Shown piece after piece: positions 61,111 to 64,000 of a stretch of DNA of 64,000 nucleotides (positions are counted from its first letter, which is position 1; the number at the start of each line of letters is the position of its first letter). This DNA comes from Cryptomeria japonica (taxonomy: Eukaryota > Streptophyta > Pinopsida > Cupressales > Cupressaceae): the NCBI RefSeq assembly GCF_030272615.1, contig NC_081414.1, positions 233,602,733 to 233,666,732 of the forward strand, given 5' to 3'. The notes under the pieces are model-generated. The model searched no databases and was not told the DNA's origin. It worked only from the letters and a program-made list of their open reading frames with translations. Both the position numbers and the translations under genes were made by a program.

Positions 61111-62554
61111 GAAGTAAATAAATGTCACATTAAAACCCAAATGAGATGGACAAAATGAATATTTACTAATTGGTTTATATTGGAACCTTCTATGATAGGA
61201 TTTGGTATAACCATCATATCAAAGGGGAAGACCATCATATTTAATAAATTGCATAGATGAATTTATTAAAATTTATATCTCCATTTTATAAATTTATTGT
61301 CCTATTTGTAATTGAGAATGCCATTTCATGAAGAGCTCAATCATTAAAAGATAGATGTGATTGTGAAGTGATTTTCTTGATCTCCAACCAATATTTGCGT
61401 CAAACAGTGAAAAATGACTACATTATGGCCACAACTATAGATTATACCATAGTATATATTATATTAATGATAAAAATTATGCAACTCAACTGTCATTGTA
61501 AACATATTCTTGAAAACCACGAATATAGGAATTGACCTTTTTGCATCATCAAAATTATTGGATACATATATATGACATCTTCATTTTTTATCCCTTTTTA
61601 AAAATTTGGAAAATCATGTGCTTGAAATATTTTAAAAGATGTACTAATTTAGCTACATATCTATTCAAATCATTTTTTAAAAATATTAAAAAAAAAAAAT
61701 TTTAGACAAAAATATAATCTTTGCATCCCATGGGATGCCTATGTGTAGGAAAAAAGATGGTATCAAAAGCATCTTCATAAGGATTTGAAAACTTTTTTTG
61801 AACAATCCATTAAAGCATCAACAACTATAACATCTAAAATTTTCCCCATTCCTTTGTGATTAGATGGATGTTAATGTTGGAGCAAAGCTCCCAAGCTAGG
61901 ATCATGAATGCAAGCACTTCCATAGAGAGAGAGCGAGAGAATATTAATCTTTAGGAATGGTGTATTGCTAAGATGATTTACAAATGTGCAATAGAATTTT
62001 TTAAATAGGCAAAGAGATGATGGATTACTTGCAAGTACTCTTGAGACAAAATTAAATGCATAATGCTCTATGAAACTAATATTAATAATGAACTATGACT
62101 CATCTTTATCTACAATGACACCTAAGATAACTAATATGAACAATACAAAATGAGTGTTTGATGTGACAAATAATTTATCCTTTAAAGTAAAGTAAACATT
62201 TGTGAATAAGAGCTAACCAAGAACTAGCTAGGATGTGTCCTTATTCATACCAATACCCCCCTTAGGTGCAACTTAGGGAGATAAATTATTATGAAAATAA
62301 TGAAAGACTAATATGAAGATGCAATATATGGGTCTTGACAACTAAGCCATGTTAGGTATCCATTCACAACAATCTCTCACAAATAGAGAGAAGGGGAAAA
62401 CCTCATGGTACAAAAATCCTCTCCAAACAAGAGATAATGTAAATCATGTACAATTGAAAGATAAAGTAATGTATGGATGTCTCAACATCAAATCACATGC
62501 AATGGAGTAGAAACGAGTGTTTAGTTTACATCAAATTCTTTCATTAGATGATAC
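61111..62554. other. No gene seen
   Basis: AT-rich. GAGAGAGAGCGAGAGA occurs at about 61924. Nothing else I can name. Confidence 0.5.
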
Positions 62555-63629
62555 TTGACCAATCGAGATATAGTTATGTATAGTAGTGAATGTCGATCAT
62601 ACATCTCAAGTCTACCCTTCTCACATTTTTTCTCTAGTTTTCCTTTGGTTGATACACACACTAAGGAATCTAACATGGATACTTTTGAGGAGATTCAATA
62701 TGGTTATTTAAATATTGATGATCTTTCATTGATTAAGGCTCCAGAAATTTGAGCATTTCATATTTTTCATCTACTATTTCCTATAACAACATTAGTATTG
62801 CTACATCGTTTATTAGCTTGTGATTTAATAGAACATGTCATTTGTTTTCTTTCACATACATCCACCTAGAGTGATTACTCAAGATAAATATTGTAGGTTT
62901 ATTTTTTGATTCACACCTTGTACACTTAGAGGACACAATTAAGGCTATTCATACCCTTTTTGATGTTATTACTTATGGAGTTTAATCATCTTTATATGTT
63001 GAGTAAAATAATTTAGATCATCTTGTTCCTTGTTCACCTCATCATTTTTCACAAATTTGGATTGGTATGAATACCATTGATCACCATTTGGAGGTGTTGG
63101 CAAGAGACACTGTTCCAATGAAGAATGATGCATGAGAGATGTTTAAGAGTTGTCATTGATGGAAAACCAGTTTAGAAATAATATCTGGTATGCGAAGATT
63201 TGATTTACCGAAAGTTGTATTATCATTAGGCATAAGTTTGGAAGGTGGAATACAGTATACGACAGAGTATGAATACAGTGTGTAGATCTTGATTTTGGTT
63301 CATAACTTTGGTTGTGGTGATAGAGGTAGATGATTTGAGGTTTGGGGTAGCTTATTTTGTAATCCTAGTATCCGGTGTTGATTCATGAGTGAGATTGAAG
63401 GTCCGATATCTAGTAATTTAGGAAGAACGAAGCTATCTTGATGTAACATGTGATCCATAATCTTTGGGATATTTTTGGTGATTGGTTTCGAGTTCGAGGA
63501 GATTGAGTCGACATGTGTGAATCTTGTTATCATTTTTGGGGGGTCCGTATATGGATTTGTAGACGAATTGAGCCGACTTGTTGGTAGACATTTGATGTTG
63601 CGTGTTATGTCATTTTTGGAAGCCGACAT
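62555..63629. other. Unassigned degenerate coding-like sequence
   Basis: Plus strand 62600-62750 reads MDTFEEIQYGYLNIDDLSLI, then after a stop LLHRLLACDLIEHVICFLSH (about 62790-62860), giving an impression of a broken gene. A minus-strand frame of 109 codons at 63300-63629 (MSASKNDITRNIK, polar, no motif) overlaps AT-rich plus-strand sequence. I do not recognise either. Confidence 0.3.
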
Positions 63630-64000
63630 GGAAATAGATTTATTTTCTTGATGTAGATATATAAGAATGATTCATTTGAGCATTTTGAATGATGGTGTGA
63701 GTGTGATGATTCTATATGAGTGAATGTGAAAATTTTTGTGAATGTGATTGAAGGTTATGTGCTCTGATATATGACAGAGCAGCAGAACAGAGCATGAAGA
63801 TAAAATAGTTGTAGAAGACTAATTGAGCTTAACTGGAACTGCTATTTGGCATGAGTAGATGCTACTGTTTATTTTATTCACTATTGTAATCATTTGTAAT
63901 CATTTGTGGGATAGTGAGTCCTATGGGTTGTATCCCTCTTTTGTATTTGAGCAGTAAGCTCTAAGCAGTGTGCGTGGATGTGAGTGCATTCACCTTTTTG
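63630..64000 (+). mobile_element. Possible LTR fragment at window edge
   Basis: AATCATTTGTAATCATTTGTGG and GTATCCCTCTTTTGTATTTG followed by AGCAGTAAGCTCTAAGCAG resemble transcript-end regions of plant LTRs, but no TG...CA ends, partner or primer site lies in the window. Confidence 0.25.

Noticed and set aside
62638-62860. A broken Gypsy polyprotein at the right edge
   Set aside because: The words seen (FEEIQYGYLNIDDLSLI, LLHRLLACDLIE) do not match RT, RNase H or integrase motifs I can name, so it is left unassigned.

Overview
The window looks like intergenic DNA from a large, AT-rich, repeat-dominated plant nuclear genome. I see no intact host housekeeping gene. Plant-type LINEs, a Copia element, long solo LTRs, a hAT transposase, a RPA-carrying Helitron and several old dispersed repeats cover most of it. 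The LINE sub-families, the old diverged copies and the giant-genome texture make a gymnosperm (conifer or relative) the best guess, but this is inference.

Layout. At 0-6.3 kb a decayed minus-strand LINE is split by two solo LTRs; both have 5-bp target duplications, and removing each reconnects the LINE reading frame. It is followed by a degenerate ORF1-like gene (0.1-1.4 kb). At 6.3-8.0 kb lies a dispersed repeat with paralogues at 53.1, 57.4 and 59.0 kb. From about 8.0 to 27.6 kb is a composite block that looks like one ~19.5-kb insertion, because its two flanks are nearly contiguous in the paralogue at 59-60.7 kb. The block holds (i) repeat arrays rich in consensus splice-site sequence, in both orientations (8.0-14.7 kb), (ii) a ~290-bp inverted repeat at 15.0 and 26.6-26.9 kb, and (iii) between the inverted repeats a broken RPA1-like gene (16.8-19.0 kb) and a broken Helitron Rep/PIF1-helicase gene (20.4-25.1 kb), both on the plus strand.

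At 27.6-29.3 kb dispersed repeats return. At 30.5-33.2 kb is a nearly full-length but dead hAT transposase. At 34.1-44.0 kb is a minus-strand cluster of proteins I do not recognise: a ~1,200-residue protein with a G-patch and a coiled coil, a ~1.98-kb tandem duplication of its 5' end plus spacer that created a chimeric reading frame, and two small possibly related proteins, one with an intact frame (43.6-44.0 kb). This cluster is the best candidate for something undescribed.

At 46.5-52.1 kb a broken Copia polyprotein carries one internally deleted LINE derivative inside its reverse transcriptase (14-bp target duplication); another LINE derivative (17-bp target duplication) lies just upstream. 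At 53.8-55.2 kb is a different decayed LINE reverse transcriptase, at 58.2-58.9 kb a LINE RNase H remnant, and at 62.5-64 kb weak LTR-element-like sequence. Nothing suggests genes working together as an expressed pathway; functional links exist only within each mobile element, such as RPA plus Rep/helicase in the Helitron and IN-RT-RNase H in the Copia element.
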